Assembly (NCBI RefSeq): GCF_003481825.1
Contig: NZ_QULW01000004.1
Location: 124,001 to 188,000 of the forward strand
Direction of reading: 5' to 3'
Length of the DNA stretch: 64,000 nt
From: Clostridium sp. OM02-18AC
Lineage (GTDB): Bacteria; Bacillota; Clostridia; Lachnospirales; Lachnospiraceae
A model generated the notes under the pieces. That model saw only the letters and a list, made by a program, of their open reading frames with translations. It was not told the origin of the DNA and searched no databases. The position numbers were made by a program, and so were the translations under genes. Shown here piece by piece: positions 17,280-26,644 of this stretch (the first letter of the stretch is position 1; each line of letters opens with the position of its first letter).

Positions 17280-18266
17280 TTACAGCATATGTGCGCGCAG
17301 CTCTTCTGCGCTCTTCGGGGAAAGGTATGCCGGTGCAACATCAAATACGGTCTTGCATCCGCTCATGCCCTCTTTGTTCATGCGGCTAACTGCTCTTGCG
17401 TAAGCCACGATGACAGAACCGGTAAACTCCGGATTGGAATCCAGCTTTAAGCTGTACTCGATCACATGCTTGTGCTCTTTCTCCATGCCGGTCACACCGG
17501 TGCGGATCACCATGCCGCCGTGCGGAAGTCCGCTGTGGTCACGCTTCATCTCCTCCTCGGTGATGAAGTGTACAGTGGTGTCATAATCGGAGAAGTAGTT
17601 CGGCATGGTCTTGATCTCGTTCTCGATCTTCGCAAGATCTGCGCCTTCCTCTGCGACTACGAAGCACTCTCTGGTGTGTTTTTCTCTGGTGGTCAGTTCT
17701 GGATTGGAACCGCTTCTGACTGCCTCAACGGCGCTTTCTACCGGGATGGTGTACTGTCTGCAGTCCTTTACGCCCTCGATGCGGCGTACTGCGTCAGAAT
17801 GTCCCTGGCTGACGCCCTTGCCCCAGAAAGTGTAATCCTTGCCTTCCGGCAGAACGCAGTTTGCGTACAGACGGTTTAAGGAGAACATACCTGGATCCCA
17901 GCCGCAGGAGATGAGACTGACTTTGCCGGCTTTCTTTGCTGCTGCATCGACTGCTGCGAAATGCTCCGGGATTCTTGCGTGGGTGTCGAAACTGTCTACT
18001 ACATTGTACATGGAAGCGTACTGCGGAGTCTGAACCGGAAGATCGGTTGCGCTGCCGCCGCAGAGGATCAGGACATCCAGCTCATCCTGCATATGGGAAA
18101 GTTCATCTGCATGAAGAACCTTCACACCTGCGGTGCGGACCTTCACGCTCTCCGGGTTTCTGCGGGTGAAGACTGCTGCCAGCTCCATGTCAGCGTTCTG
18201 GGCAATTGCGCTCTCAACGCCCTTTCCTAAGTTACCGTAACCTAAAATACCAACTCTGATGCTCAT
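17280..18266 (-). CDS. ddh: meso-Diaminopimelate D-dehydrogenase
   Basis: This NADPH-dependent enzyme makes meso-diaminopimelate from tetrahydrodipicolinate and ammonia in one step, for peptidoglycan and lysine. The protein has 328 aa. The Rossmann motif GILGYGNLGKG starts at residue 6, and the conserved CGGSATDLP and SCGWDPGMFS segments of the Ddh family are present. The start at 18266 has AAGGAG upstream; the longer frame from 18329 lacks support. The gene stands alone, and its stop abuts element B. Confidence 0.93.
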   Translation of the reverse strand: MSIRVGILGYGNLGKGVESAIAQNADMELAAVFTRRNPESVKVRTAGVKVLHADELSHMQDELDVLILCGGSATDLPVQTPQYASMYNVVDSFDTHARIPEHFAAVDAAAKKAGKVSLISCGWDPGMFSLNRLYANCVLPEGKDYTFWGKGVSQGHSDAVRRIEGVKDCRQYTIPVESAVEAVRSGSNPELTTREKHTRECFVVAEEGADLAKIENEIKTMPNYFSDYDTTVHFITEEEMKRDHSGLPHGGMVIRTGVTGMEKEHKHVIEYSLKLDSNPEFTGSVIVAYARAVSRMNKEGMSGCKTVFDVAPAYLSPKSAEELRAHML

Positions 18267-18362
18267 AAGTTTGTTCTCCTTTGTTTTCTGGATATGGGGG
18301 ATCGCGGCAGGCGCCAAAGCTTCATACAAGCATGAACGTTGACTTGCTGCCTGCGGAAATAC

Positions 18363-18407
18363 AAAAAGACCGGAACTCCCGTTTTCTATCCGGGGAATTC
18401 CGGTCTT
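18363..18407 (-). terminator. Terminator after tRNA-Ser
   Basis: On the minus strand AAGACCGGAATTCCCC pairs with GGGAGTTCCGGTCTT (one mismatch) and is followed by TTTTTG. It lies just past the tRNA 3' end. Confidence 0.85.
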
Positions 18408-18410
18408 ATA

Positions 18411-18498
18411 CGGAGATAGAGAGATTTGAACTCTCGCGCCGGTTGCCCGACCTACCGCATTTCGAGTGCGGACCCTTCAGCCACTTGGGTATATCTCC
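18411..18498 (-). tRNA. tRNA-Ser(CGA)
   Basis: The class II cloverleaf has acceptor stem GGAGATA/TATCTCC with discriminator G, anticodon arm CCGCA-CTCGAAA-TGCGG with anticodon CGA, a long variable arm typical of tRNA-Ser, and T-arm GAGAG-TTCAAAT-CTCTC. CCA is not encoded. Confidence 0.95.
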
Positions 18499-18500
18499 TG

Positions 18501-18547
18501 AAAGCTGTCCTGCATGCGGAATTCCGCAACATGCAAAACAGCTTTTA
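18501..18547. repeat. Inverted repeat upstream of tRNA-Ser
   Basis: AAAGCTGT..TGCATG and CATGCA..ACAGCTTT form an interrupted stem around a central GCGGAATTCCGC palindrome. It lies between the M42 peptidase stop and the tRNA; it could be a weak terminator or processing stem. The rest of 18548-18686 is T/C-rich with nothing recognisable. Confidence 0.5.
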
Positions 18548-18686
18548 TAGTATACACGAAAATCAGCAAATTGTAAATATCCGCCATTTGTAATCCTGTA
18601 TTTTTATCTTACTTTTTTATCTCACTTTTTCTCGCATTTCTCACTTCGCTGCTGTTCCTGCATTTCGCAGGCAGCAGCCAGTTTGA

Positions 18687-19730
18687 CTATTTTAATTCCA
18701 TCATGTAAGCGACGGCCAGTTTCGCAGTCTCCACAACCCCGTCTAAATGGGTGCGTTCCATGCCATGGCTGCAGTAGCATGCCATGCCGAACGCTGCTGC
18801 GCGGACATTGTTTCCGGCACGTACAGCTGCATTGGCGTCGGTACCATAGCGATAGAAAATATCGATCGCATGGTTGATACCGTTCGCCTCTGCCTCCGCG
18901 ATGATCTTGCCGGTTAAGTTCCGGTCATGCGGAGAGAAATTATCTTTTACGCAGATGCTGACTGCATGCTCATTTCCATCGTAATCCGGTCCGATGAGGC
19001 CGATATCGATTGCTACAAACTCCTCTACTTCAGACGGGATATAAGCACCGCCGTGGTTGATCTCCTCGTAGAACGGGAAAGAAAGCAGGGTCCGGTATTT
19101 TGGCTTGAAACCATTCTCCGTCATGAATTTCAGGGCTGCAAATACAGCTGCAACCGCCATCTTATCATCGATGAAACGGGACTTCACATAGCCATTGTCC
19201 AGGATATTGCAATGCGGCTCAAACGATACCACATCGCCGTGGCGGATACCAAGAGCCAGGACATCTTCTCTGCTCTCAACCTTCTCATCCAGGCTGATCA
19301 TCATGGTATTTTCATCGCGCTCGAGGGTTCTGGCATCATCAAATACATGGGTGGAATGGGACTGGCAGACAAAAAGGCCCGTATATTTTTTCCCGTTTCT
19401 TGCATGCACGGTTACCGTCTCGCCCTCAATGCTCTGGAACGACACACCGCCAAGCTGACGTACCCGCAGGGTACCGTCTTTCTCGATCTTTCTCACGATC
19501 AGACCAAGCGTATCCATATGGGCACCGATCATAACCGTTTTGGAATTATCCTCACCGTCTAACGTAATGTAAGCAGTGTTTTTTCTGTCGTAGGTCACAG
19601 TCTGGCCGAACTTTGCGGCGTACTCTTCGATCAGCGGCAGAATCTCATCATAGTAGCTGACCGGGCTTGGTACATTGACAAAGTCCCGGAAACAGTCACC
19701 AATAAATTGTTTGTCGATTCTGATTTCCAT
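18687..19730 (-). CDS. M42 family aminopeptidase, copy 2 (last gene of peptide operon)
   Basis: This 347-aa cytosolic dinuclear metallo-aminopeptidase has metal and catalytic motifs IGAHMDTLG, DDKMAVA, FYEEINHGG, DIGLIGPD and CSHGMERTHLDG. M42 enzymes are typically dodecameric shells trimming N-terminal residues from short peptides. It is the last gene of the opp operon and a close paralogue of the first (25400-26440), with the same domain order and near-equal length, so the pair may split specificity. A ribosome site (AAAGGAGAT) precedes 19730. Confidence 0.9.
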   Translation of the reverse strand: MEIRIDKQFIGDCFRDFVNVPSPVSYYDEILPLIEEYAAKFGQTVTYDRKNTAYITLDGEDNSKTVMIGAHMDTLGLIVRKIEKDGTLRVRQLGGVSFQSIEGETVTVHARNGKKYTGLFVCQSHSTHVFDDARTLERDENTMMISLDEKVESREDVLALGIRHGDVVSFEPHCNILDNGYVKSRFIDDKMAVAAVFAALKFMTENGFKPKYRTLLSFPFYEEINHGGAYIPSEVEEFVAIDIGLIGPDYDGNEHAVSICVKDNFSPHDRNLTGKIIAEAEANGINHAIDIFYRYGTDANAAVRAGNNVRAAAFGMACYCSHGMERTHLDGVVETAKLAVAYMMELK

Positions 19731-19767
19731 CGTTGTATCTCCTTTGCAGCGGTCTGTGCGGCCGCTT

Positions 19768-20733
19768 TTATTTCTGATAAAACTTCTCGCAGAAGTGGCA
19801 GGCTACTTTGTGTCCGTTGCCCATGTCTTTTAACTCCGGAGACTCCGCAAAGCAGCGGTCCTCGGCATACATGCAGCGCGGTGCAAAACGACAGCCCGGC
19901 TTCGGATTGATCGGGGAAGTGATCTCACCTTTTAACAGGATTCGTTTTTTCTTCTCGCCAAGGCGCGGAAGCGGAATTGCAGATAACAGCGCTTTGGTAT
20001 ACGGATGGGTCGGATTCTGGAAGAGTTCTGCAGACGGTGCGTACTCAACCATCTTTCCTAAATACATAACCATGATATCATCGGAGAAGTAATTGACAAC
20101 CGACAGATCATGGGTGATGAACATGTAGGTCAGTCCCATCTCTTTCTTTAACTGCTTAAGCAGGTTTAAGATCTGTGCCTGAATGGATACGTCCAGTGCA
20201 GATACCGGCTCATCGCAGACAATGAACTTCGGATTCAGTGCCAGCGCGCGGGCAATTCCGATTCGCTGACGGCGTCCGCCGTCCAGCTCATGCGGATAGC
20301 TGTTCACAAGTCGCTCTGCCAGTCCTACGACTTCCATCAGCTCGCGTACACGGTTTTCGCGCTCCGCTTTGGTGCGGTAAATATGGTGCAGGCGCAGCGG
20401 CTCTCCAATGATCTCGCTGACCGATTTTCTCGGATTCAGGGATGCAAACGGATCCTGGAATACGATCTGCATATCGGAGCGGAGTTTGCGCATCTCCTCT
20501 AAGGAAACCTTCGTGATATCGCGTCCATCAAAGATTACCTCGCCGGAGGTCGGCTCATGCAGACGGAGAATAGCACGACCCATCGTGGATTTTCCGCAGC
20601 CGGACTCGCCTACCACGCCAAGGATCTTTCCTTTTTCCAGAGTAAAGCTGATGTCATCGACTGCATGGAGTACACCGCCCGGGGTATTAAAATATTTTTT
20701 CAGGTTTTTGACTTCTAAGATCGGCTCAGACAT
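19768..20733 (-). CDS. Oligopeptide/dipeptide ABC transporter ATPase, OppF/DppF type
   Basis: The 321-aa cytosolic ATPase shows Walker A GESGCGKST (~42), Q-loop FQDPFASLNPR, a signature region in which the family LSGGxRQR reads LDGGRRQRIG, Walker B FIVCDEPVSALD and H-loop ITHD. The C-terminal oligopeptide-transporter extension has a Cys-containing GCRFAPRC motif characteristic of OppF/DppF. It overlaps the OppD-type gene by 8 nt. Together they drive peptide import through the OppB/C-type permeases. Confidence 0.92.
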   Translation of the reverse strand: MSEPILEVKNLKKYFNTPGGVLHAVDDISFTLEKGKILGVVGESGCGKSTMGRAILRLHEPTSGEVIFDGRDITKVSLEEMRKLRSDMQIVFQDPFASLNPRKSVSEIIGEPLRLHHIYRTKAERENRVRELMEVVGLAERLVNSYPHELDGGRRQRIGIARALALNPKFIVCDEPVSALDVSIQAQILNLLKQLKKEMGLTYMFITHDLSVVNYFSDDIMVMYLGKMVEYAPSAELFQNPTHPYTKALLSAIPLPRLGEKKKRILLKGEITSPINPKPGCRFAPRCMYAEDRCFAESPELKDMGNGHKVACHFCEKFYQK

Positions 20734-21736
20734 TGTGCTTTCCTCCTACTACAACTCCGGTTCCCTCTTCGTATGCCAGGCATGCAGCCATATGGGTCTC
20801 AGACAGCTTCGTCTGAACCGGTTTTCTGGTTTTGCAAAGCTCCGTTGCATATTTGCAGCGCGGATGGAACGGACAGCCACTCGGCAGATTGGTCGGGTCC
20901 GGCATCAGTCCCGGAATCGGGTGAAGCTCTTCTTCACGGTTTTCGATATCCGGCAGGGAGCCAAACAGACCTTCGGTATACGGATGCGCGGTATTCTCAA
21001 AAATATCTACCAGATTGCCGTGCTCCACGATCTGTCCTGCGTACATAATGCTGACCTCATCACATACCTCTGCCACGATACCCAGATCATGGGTGATCAT
21101 GAGCATGGAGGTCTGATACTGCTCTTTTAATTTCTGCATCAGATCCAGCACCTGTGCCTGAATGGTCACATCCAGTGCCGTGGTTGGTTCGTCCGCGATC
21201 AGAAGATCCGGGTTGCAGACCAGAGCCATTGCAATGACAACACGCTGTTTCATACCGCCGGAGAACTGATGCGGGTACTCATCCGCACGCTGTCCCGGGA
21301 TTCCAACCATTTCCAGCATTTCGCGTGCCTTGTCCATGGCTTCCTTCTTGGACATCTTCTTCTCATGAAGCTGGATCTCCTCCGCGATCTGGTCGCCTAC
21401 GGTCATAACCGGGTTTAAGGAAGTCATCGGGTCCTGGAAGATCATGGAAACCTGCTTGCCGCGGATGGATTCCATCTCGTCTTCACTGTATTCAAAAATA
21501 TTGTTTCCCTCCAGACGAATCACGCCTCCGGTGATCTTGCCCGGCGGATTCGGGATCAGGCGGAGAATGGACAGCGCCGTAGTGGTCTTGCCCGCACCGG
21601 TCTCTCCTACCAGTCCCAGTGTTTTTCCTTTTTCAATCTTTAAATCTATGCCGTTGACCGCTTCCACCACGCCGTCGGATGTGGTATACCGGACGGAAAG
21701 GTTTTCAATATCAACAGTATAATTTTTCTGTTCCAT
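20726..21736 (-). CDS. Oligopeptide/dipeptide ABC transporter ATPase, OppD/DppD type
   Basis: The 336-aa protein has Walker A GETGAGKTT, Q-loop FQDPMTSLNPV, signature FSGGMKQR, Walker B LLIADEPTTALD, and C-terminal GCPFHPRCKYA motif of the oligopeptide-transporter ATPases. It forms a heterodimer with the OppF-type subunit whose gene it overlaps. It starts 10 nt after the permease stop. Confidence 0.92.
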   Translation of the reverse strand: MEQKNYTVDIENLSVRYTTSDGVVEAVNGIDLKIEKGKTLGLVGETGAGKTTTALSILRLIPNPPGKITGGVIRLEGNNIFEYSEDEMESIRGKQVSMIFQDPMTSLNPVMTVGDQIAEEIQLHEKKMSKKEAMDKAREMLEMVGIPGQRADEYPHQFSGGMKQRVVIAMALVCNPDLLIADEPTTALDVTIQAQVLDLMQKLKEQYQTSMLMITHDLGIVAEVCDEVSIMYAGQIVEHGNLVDIFENTAHPYTEGLFGSLPDIENREEELHPIPGLMPDPTNLPSGCPFHPRCKYATELCKTRKPVQTKLSETHMAACLAYEEGTGVVVGGKHNV

Positions 21737-21746
21737 GATATACCTC

Positions 21747-22622
21747 CTACTGTTTTAAACGTGGATCCAGCGCATCACGCAGACCGTCGCCCAGAAGGTT
21801 CAGTGCCAGGATCGTAATGACAATCGCAAGACCCGGGAATAACGTTAAGTGCAGGGCATCTCTTAAATAACCGCGTCCGCCGGACAGCATTGCGCCCCAT
21901 TCCGGAGACGGCGGCTGTACGCCAAGGCCGATAAAGCTTAAGGATGCCGTAGAAAGAATCGCACTTGCCACGGATAAAGTTGCCTGAACGATGATCGGTG
22001 CCAGGCAGTTGGGAAGGATCTCACGGAAAATGGTGGTCGGGCTCTTCGCACCGATCGCGCGGGATGCCTCAACGAATTCCTGATCCTTGATACTCATAAC
22101 GGATGCGCGCACAATACGGGCATACTGCGGCACACCGGATACTCCGATCGCCAGCATCACGTTTACCAGGCTGGTTCCCAGTGCCGCAACAATGGTCATA
22201 GCCAGCAGGATACTTGGAACTGCCAGAAAGATATCCATGATACGCATGATGATGTTGTCGATCTTGCCGCCGTAATAACCTGCGACCGCTCCCAGCATAC
22301 CACCGATGGTCAGGGAAATACTCACGGAGATCAGGCCTACGACCAGGGAAACACGGGAGCCATGGACAAGACGGGCAAAAATATCACGGCCGAACTCATC
22401 GGTGCCGCACCAGTGTGCCATACTCGGGCCCTGAAGACGGTTTTTGATATCCTGTGCGATAACCTTGGTGTCATAATCTGCGATCACGTCTGCAAAAACA
22501 GCCATGAATACCAGAATCAGCAAGACAACCAGACCAACCATAGCCATACGGTTTCGTTTCAGTCTGTGCCATACATCGGCTGCCATGCTGCGTTTTTTAT
22601 TTGTCGTTGCTACTCTTACCAT
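21747..22622 (-). CDS. Peptide ABC transporter permease, OppC/DppC type
   Basis: An integral membrane permease of 291 aa with an N-terminal cytosolic tail, one helix at ~30-50, then the binding-protein-dependent transport domain with five more helices; the EAA loop EASRAIGAKSPTTIFREILPN is replaced only conservatively. The start at 22622 has AGGAGG 8 nt upstream; a GTG nine bases earlier would directly abut that site. It pairs with the OppB-type permease. Confidence 0.9.
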   Translation of the reverse strand: MVRVATTNKKRSMAADVWHRLKRNRMAMVGLVVLLILVFMAVFADVIADYDTKVIAQDIKNRLQGPSMAHWCGTDEFGRDIFARLVHGSRVSLVVGLISVSISLTIGGMLGAVAGYYGGKIDNIIMRIMDIFLAVPSILLAMTIVAALGTSLVNVMLAIGVSGVPQYARIVRASVMSIKDQEFVEASRAIGAKSPTTIFREILPNCLAPIIVQATLSVASAILSTASLSFIGLGVQPPSPEWGAMLSGGRGYLRDALHLTLFPGLAIVITILALNLLGDGLRDALDPRLKQ

Positions 22623-22634
22623 CTTCTTCACCTC

Positions 22635-23561
22635 CTATTTGTATTTTGATTTGATCCGCGGGTCAATGTATCCGTACAGGATATCGACCACCAGGTTTAC
22701 AATACTAAAGCAGATACAGAAGATGATTACACAGCCCAGTACCGCCGGGGTGTCCTTCGCCTTGATGCTGTTTACCAGATAGGTACCAACACCCGGCCAG
22801 GAGAATACAGCCTCCGTTAAGACTGCACCGCCAAGCAGGGAACCAAACTGCAGACCAATGACCGTAACAACCGGAATCAGCGCATTCTTTAACGCATGCT
22901 TGTACACAACCACGCGGCGGTTCACACCCTTTGCCTTCGCGGTACGGATGTAATCCTGACGGATGACCTCCAGCATGGAGGAACGGGTGATACGGGTAAT
23001 GCTCGCCATACAGCCGGTACCCAGTGTAATGACCGGAAGCACCAGGGAACGCCAGGTCTCATCACCACCGGACGGGAACCATTTTAAATGCAAAGAAAAA
23101 CCAATGATGAGCATCAGGCCCAGCCAGAAGTTCGGGGTCGCAACGCCCAAAAGAGCCAGGACCATGCTGATGCTGTCGGTCAGGGAATACTGCTTGGTCG
23201 CGGAGATGATGCCCACCGGAATGGATAATACCACAGCAAACAGCATACCCCAGAAAGCCAGCTTAATGGTTGCCGGGAAACGTGTCATAACCTCATTGAA
23301 TACCGGCTGACCGGACTTATAAGATTCGCCCAGATCACCGTGAAGCAGATTTACCATATAATGAAAATACCGGACCAGAACCGGATCATTCAGTCCCAGT
23401 TCCTCCCGCAAAGCTTCTACCGCCTCAATCGGGGCTGTCTCACCGAGAATGGTGCGGGCAGTATCACCTGGAGCCAGTGACATGATAAAAAACACCAGAA
23501 ATGATACACCGATGATAACCGGGATCAGCATCAGCAGACGCTTGATGATATACTTATGCAT
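22635..23561 (-). CDS. Peptide ABC transporter permease, OppB/DppB type
   Basis: This 308-aa membrane protein has six predicted helices. The N-terminal helix MHKYIIKRLLMLIPVIIGVS followed by the SLAPGD motif is diagnostic of OppB/DppB/GsiC permeases; an EAA-type loop (YIRTAKAKGVNRRVV) contacts the ATPases. It follows the peptide-binding protein gene after a 190-bp gap that contains an attenuator-like hairpin. Confidence 0.92.
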   Translation of the reverse strand: MHKYIIKRLLMLIPVIIGVSFLVFFIMSLAPGDTARTILGETAPIEAVEALREELGLNDPVLVRYFHYMVNLLHGDLGESYKSGQPVFNEVMTRFPATIKLAFWGMLFAVVLSIPVGIISATKQYSLTDSISMVLALLGVATPNFWLGLMLIIGFSLHLKWFPSGGDETWRSLVLPVITLGTGCMASITRITRSSMLEVIRQDYIRTAKAKGVNRRVVVYKHALKNALIPVVTVIGLQFGSLLGGAVLTEAVFSWPGVGTYLVNSIKAKDTPAVLGCVIIFCICFSIVNLVVDILYGYIDPRIKSKYK

Positions 23562-23685
23562 TTCGCAACTCCTTCCTTATTGTTCTGCGAAATTTCGCGG
23601 TCTATAAAAACCTTGTAGCCGTTTTGCCATTGCAGGGATCAGCCAGGATACCTCTGGCGCCTCTCTGATATGCAAAGCAACAAAA

Positions 23686-23724
23686 CATGAAAAGCACATA
23701 CCCATACGGGATGTGCTTTTCATG
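23686..23724 (-). terminator. Attenuator hairpin between oppA- and oppB-type genes
   Basis: A 14-bp perfect stem (CATGAAAAGCACAT and complement) is followed on the minus strand by GTTTTGTTG. It is positioned to reduce read-through into the membrane subunits and favour the binding protein. Confidence 0.7.
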
Positions 23725-23751
23725 CATTTCATTCAAATTTTCCTGTGGTGC

Positions 23752-25338
23752 TTACTCGTAATGTGCACCGGACAGAACATGCATGCTGAAGGAAGAAATC
23801 TCAACTCCCTGCAGATCTTTATTTCTTGCGATAAAGCCAGTCTGGGAATATAACGGAACCCAGATCGCATCCTCGGAAATCGTCTTGGTGATCTCCTTGT
23901 AATCCTCATCAACCTTTGCTTCATCGCGGTTGGTTGCAGCATCATCGATCAGTGCGTCTACATCCGGATTCTTGTAGAATGCACGGTTTCCGCCTGCACC
24001 TGCATTGGTGCTCATGAACAGCGGACGGTAGGTGTTATCCGGCTCTGCGTTTGCTACCCAGCCGGAAAAGCATGCATCGTGCTCACCGTTACCGGTCTTC
24101 TCGAAGAATGTGGAAGCCTCCATCTGCTCGATGTTCATGGTGATGCCGATCTGCTGTAAGTTTGCCTGAACTGCAGTTGCACTTCTTGCACGGGTATCGT
24201 TTGAGAGATATGCGGTAAAGGTAAATCCATCTGCGTAGCCAGCCTCAGCTAACAGTTCTTTTGCCTTTTCCGGATTGTACTCGTATTTTACAGCGGTATC
24301 CTTGTAGCCGATCGCACCTGGTGCCAGGTAACCGTCTACGGTAGTACCTTCGCCATTGATCGCAACGATCAGAACATCCTCCTTGTTGATGGCATAGTTC
24401 ATGGCCTGTCTTACTAAAACATTGTCGAACGGAGCCTTGGAAGTATTTAAGTTCATCATCTCGATCTGGGAAGACTCATACTCATCCAGAGCCAGGTTCT
24501 CGTTGTCACGGATCTTCTGTGCATCGTTGCTTCCAACGTCTAAGAGCAGGTCAACCTCGCCGTTCTCCAATGCGATGGTTCTGGAAGTCTCCTCGGAGAT
24601 TGCCTTTAAGATGATGCCTTCATTCTTTGCGGCACGCTCTTCATCGAAGTAGTTCGGGTTTTTCTTCAGCTCAACGCTGGAGCCCGGCATCCAGGAAACG
24701 AACGTGTATGGACCGCTTCCCATCGGTGCGTCTGCAACCTTCTTGCCTTCGCTCTCCAGTTTTTCCACATAACTCTTGCACATGATTGCGCCGCCGGAGT
24801 GAGCCAGGGAAGTAAGCAGTGCGTTAGACGGCTGATTCATATGGATGATGAAGTTTAAGTCATCCACAACTTCTACGGAATCGATCATGGCTGCCAGATG
24901 TCCAACCTTTGCAGATGCTTTCAGTCTCTCCAGGGAGAACTTTACATCCTCAGCGGTCAGCGGAGTGCCGTCAGAGAAGGTTACACCCTCTTTTAATTTG
25001 AAGTTTACGGTTGTGTCATCTGCGTAATCCCAGCTCTCTGCCAGATCGCCGACAACCTCATTGTTCTCATTGACACGAACCAGGTTGCTGTAGATGTGGC
25101 GGGTTACGTAAGAAGACTGTACATCGTTGTGGTCATGCGGATCCAAAGATGTGATGTCAGCCTTCATCGCTGCACGGATGATGCCATCGCTGGAACCTGC
25201 AGCCGCGCTGCCTTCCGTTTTACCAGCTTCGGTCTGTGTGTTGTCTGCAGAGCTGCTGCTCTTGGAACCGCCGCAGGCTGTCATGAAGACAGAAGCTGCA
25301 AGCAGGCATCCCAGAAGGATTTTTCCTGTTTTTTTCAT
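23752..25338 (-). CDS. Peptide-binding lipoprotein, OppA/DppA family (SBP_bac_5)
   Basis: The 528-aa protein has a lipoprotein signal ending in lipobox MTAC near residue 21, followed by a Ser/Thr-rich linker and the SBP_bac_5 domain with the family signature around KLKEGVTFSDGTPLTAEDVKFS. It is anchored outside the membrane and delivers peptides (or, less likely, other class 5 ligands such as nickel or opines) to the OppBCDF-type complex. The flanking peptidases favour peptides. AAGGAG precedes the start. Confidence 0.92.
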   Translation of the reverse strand: MKKTGKILLGCLLAASVFMTACGGSKSSSSADNTQTEAGKTEGSAAAGSSDGIIRAAMKADITSLDPHDHNDVQSSYVTRHIYSNLVRVNENNEVVGDLAESWDYADDTTVNFKLKEGVTFSDGTPLTAEDVKFSLERLKASAKVGHLAAMIDSVEVVDDLNFIIHMNQPSNALLTSLAHSGGAIMCKSYVEKLESEGKKVADAPMGSGPYTFVSWMPGSSVELKKNPNYFDEERAAKNEGIILKAISEETSRTIALENGEVDLLLDVGSNDAQKIRDNENLALDEYESSQIEMMNLNTSKAPFDNVLVRQAMNYAINKEDVLIVAINGEGTTVDGYLAPGAIGYKDTAVKYEYNPEKAKELLAEAGYADGFTFTAYLSNDTRARSATAVQANLQQIGITMNIEQMEASTFFEKTGNGEHDACFSGWVANAEPDNTYRPLFMSTNAGAGGNRAFYKNPDVDALIDDAATNRDEAKVDEDYKEITKTISEDAIWVPLYSQTGFIARNKDLQGVEISSFSMHVLSGAHYE

Positions 25339-25399
25339 AAGATATGTACTCCTTTTTTCTTTTCCCTTTCGTTCCTGTGTGTTTCACAGGCATCGTTTT

Positions 25400-26440
25400 T
25401 TATTCTTCCAACAGGTAAGCTGCCAGAAGCTTTGCAGTGTTCTTCACACCGTCCAGGTGGGTACGCTCCATGCCGTGGGAGCAGAAGGTTCCCATGCCGA
25501 ATGCGCCTGCAACAAGGTTGTTTCCTGCGCGCACTGCTGCGCCGCCGTCGGTGCCATAACGGTAAAATACATCCGGTGCGTAGTTTAACTCATTGGCTGC
25601 TGCCAGTCTTACCAGACGATCCGTAACTTCTCTGTCATACGGGGAGAAGTTGTCTTTCACACAGATGCTGACGCGGTCTTCCCGGCCATTGTGGTCTGGT
25701 CCGATCACGGCAATATCCAGTGCCAGGTACTCGCTTACACACTCCGGCACAAAAGAGCCGCCATGTCCGATCTCCTCGTAATGCGGGAACGCGAACCAGG
25801 TATCGCAAAGCGGTGTCAGGTTCTGGTCTTTTAAAAGCTTTAACATAACCAGACTGCAGGCTACACAGGCTTTGTCATCAATAAAGCGTGATTTGATGAA
25901 CCCTTTCTCCGTTACGGTAAAATGCGGCTCGATCGACAGGATATCGCCATTCTCAATCCCCAGGGCACGTACTTCCTCTGCGGAATGTACATTCTCATCC
26001 AGAATTACGATCATGGTGTTCTCATTACGCTCTAATGTTTTTGCATCGTCGAATACATGAACAGAATGTGACTGGCATGCCACAAGACCGGTATAGGTTT
26101 TTCCGTTTCTTGCATATACGGTAACCGTTTCTCCTTCGATGCTGTTAAAGTTGATGCCGCCCAAATTTCTCACACGGAGCATTCCATCGTTATCGATGTG
26201 TTTGACCATAAGGCCGAGGGTATCCAAGTGAGCGCCGACGCATACAGTTCTGGTACGGTCTTTTCCCGGTACCTTAATGTAAACCGTGTGCTTGCGGTCA
26301 TACTCCACCTCATACCCAAGTGAAGCAGCAAGCTGCTCCATCAGCGGATTTACCTGTTCAAAGTAGCTGACCGGACTTGGTGTTTCGATCAGTTTTTTCA
26401 TTGTATCAAGCAGATAATCCCAATCCCACTGAAGATTCAT
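25400..26440 (-). CDS. M42 family aminopeptidase, copy 1 (first gene of peptide operon)
   Basis: This 346-aa protein is paralogous to the product of 18687-19730. It has motifs GAHLDTLG, DDKACVA, HYEEIGHGG, DIAVIGPD and CSHGMERTHLDG, so all expected metal ligands and the catalytic Glu are retained. It is the first gene of the peptide importer operon (about 60 bp before the binding-protein gene), so imported peptides meet an aminopeptidase made from the same transcript. Its leader region (26441-26644) carries an inverted repeat and AT-rich promoter-like sequence. Confidence 0.9.
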   Translation of the reverse strand: MNLQWDWDYLLDTMKKLIETPSPVSYFEQVNPLMEQLAASLGYEVEYDRKHTVYIKVPGKDRTRTVCVGAHLDTLGLMVKHIDNDGMLRVRNLGGINFNSIEGETVTVYARNGKTYTGLVACQSHSVHVFDDAKTLERNENTMIVILDENVHSAEEVRALGIENGDILSIEPHFTVTEKGFIKSRFIDDKACVACSLVMLKLLKDQNLTPLCDTWFAFPHYEEIGHGGSFVPECVSEYLALDIAVIGPDHNGREDRVSICVKDNFSPYDREVTDRLVRLAAANELNYAPDVFYRYGTDGGAAVRAGNNLVAGAFGMGTFCSHGMERTHLDGVKNTAKLLAAYLLEE

Positions 26441-26550
26441 TGTTTTGATTCCTTTCCCTCATACTCGCTGCACAAAAAACGATTCTGTTTTTACAATCGC
26501 GTACAAATATCTTTCCCAGAAAGACATGTGCAACGATGCCAGTATAATAC

Positions 26551-26607
26551 AAAATCAGCAGAAAAGCTATAGAGAAATTCATTTTCTTCGCTTTTTCTGC
26601 TGATTTT
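26551..26607 (-). terminator. Terminator-like inverted repeat after the amidase gene
   Basis: GAAAATCAGCAGAAAAAGC pairs with GCTTTTCTGCTGATTTT across an AT-rich loop and runs into TTTTGTATTAT on the minus strand. It lies ~38 nt past the amidase stop and just upstream of the peptide operon promoter region. Confidence 0.65.
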
Positions 26608-26644
26608 CACAATTTTTGTGTAATTTTACCTGTTATTCTTATGT

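Noticed and set aside
18411..18498. tRNA-Ser as an integration site of a mobile island
   Set aside because: No integrase gene, no duplicated tRNA 3' end and ordinary housekeeping genes on both sides.
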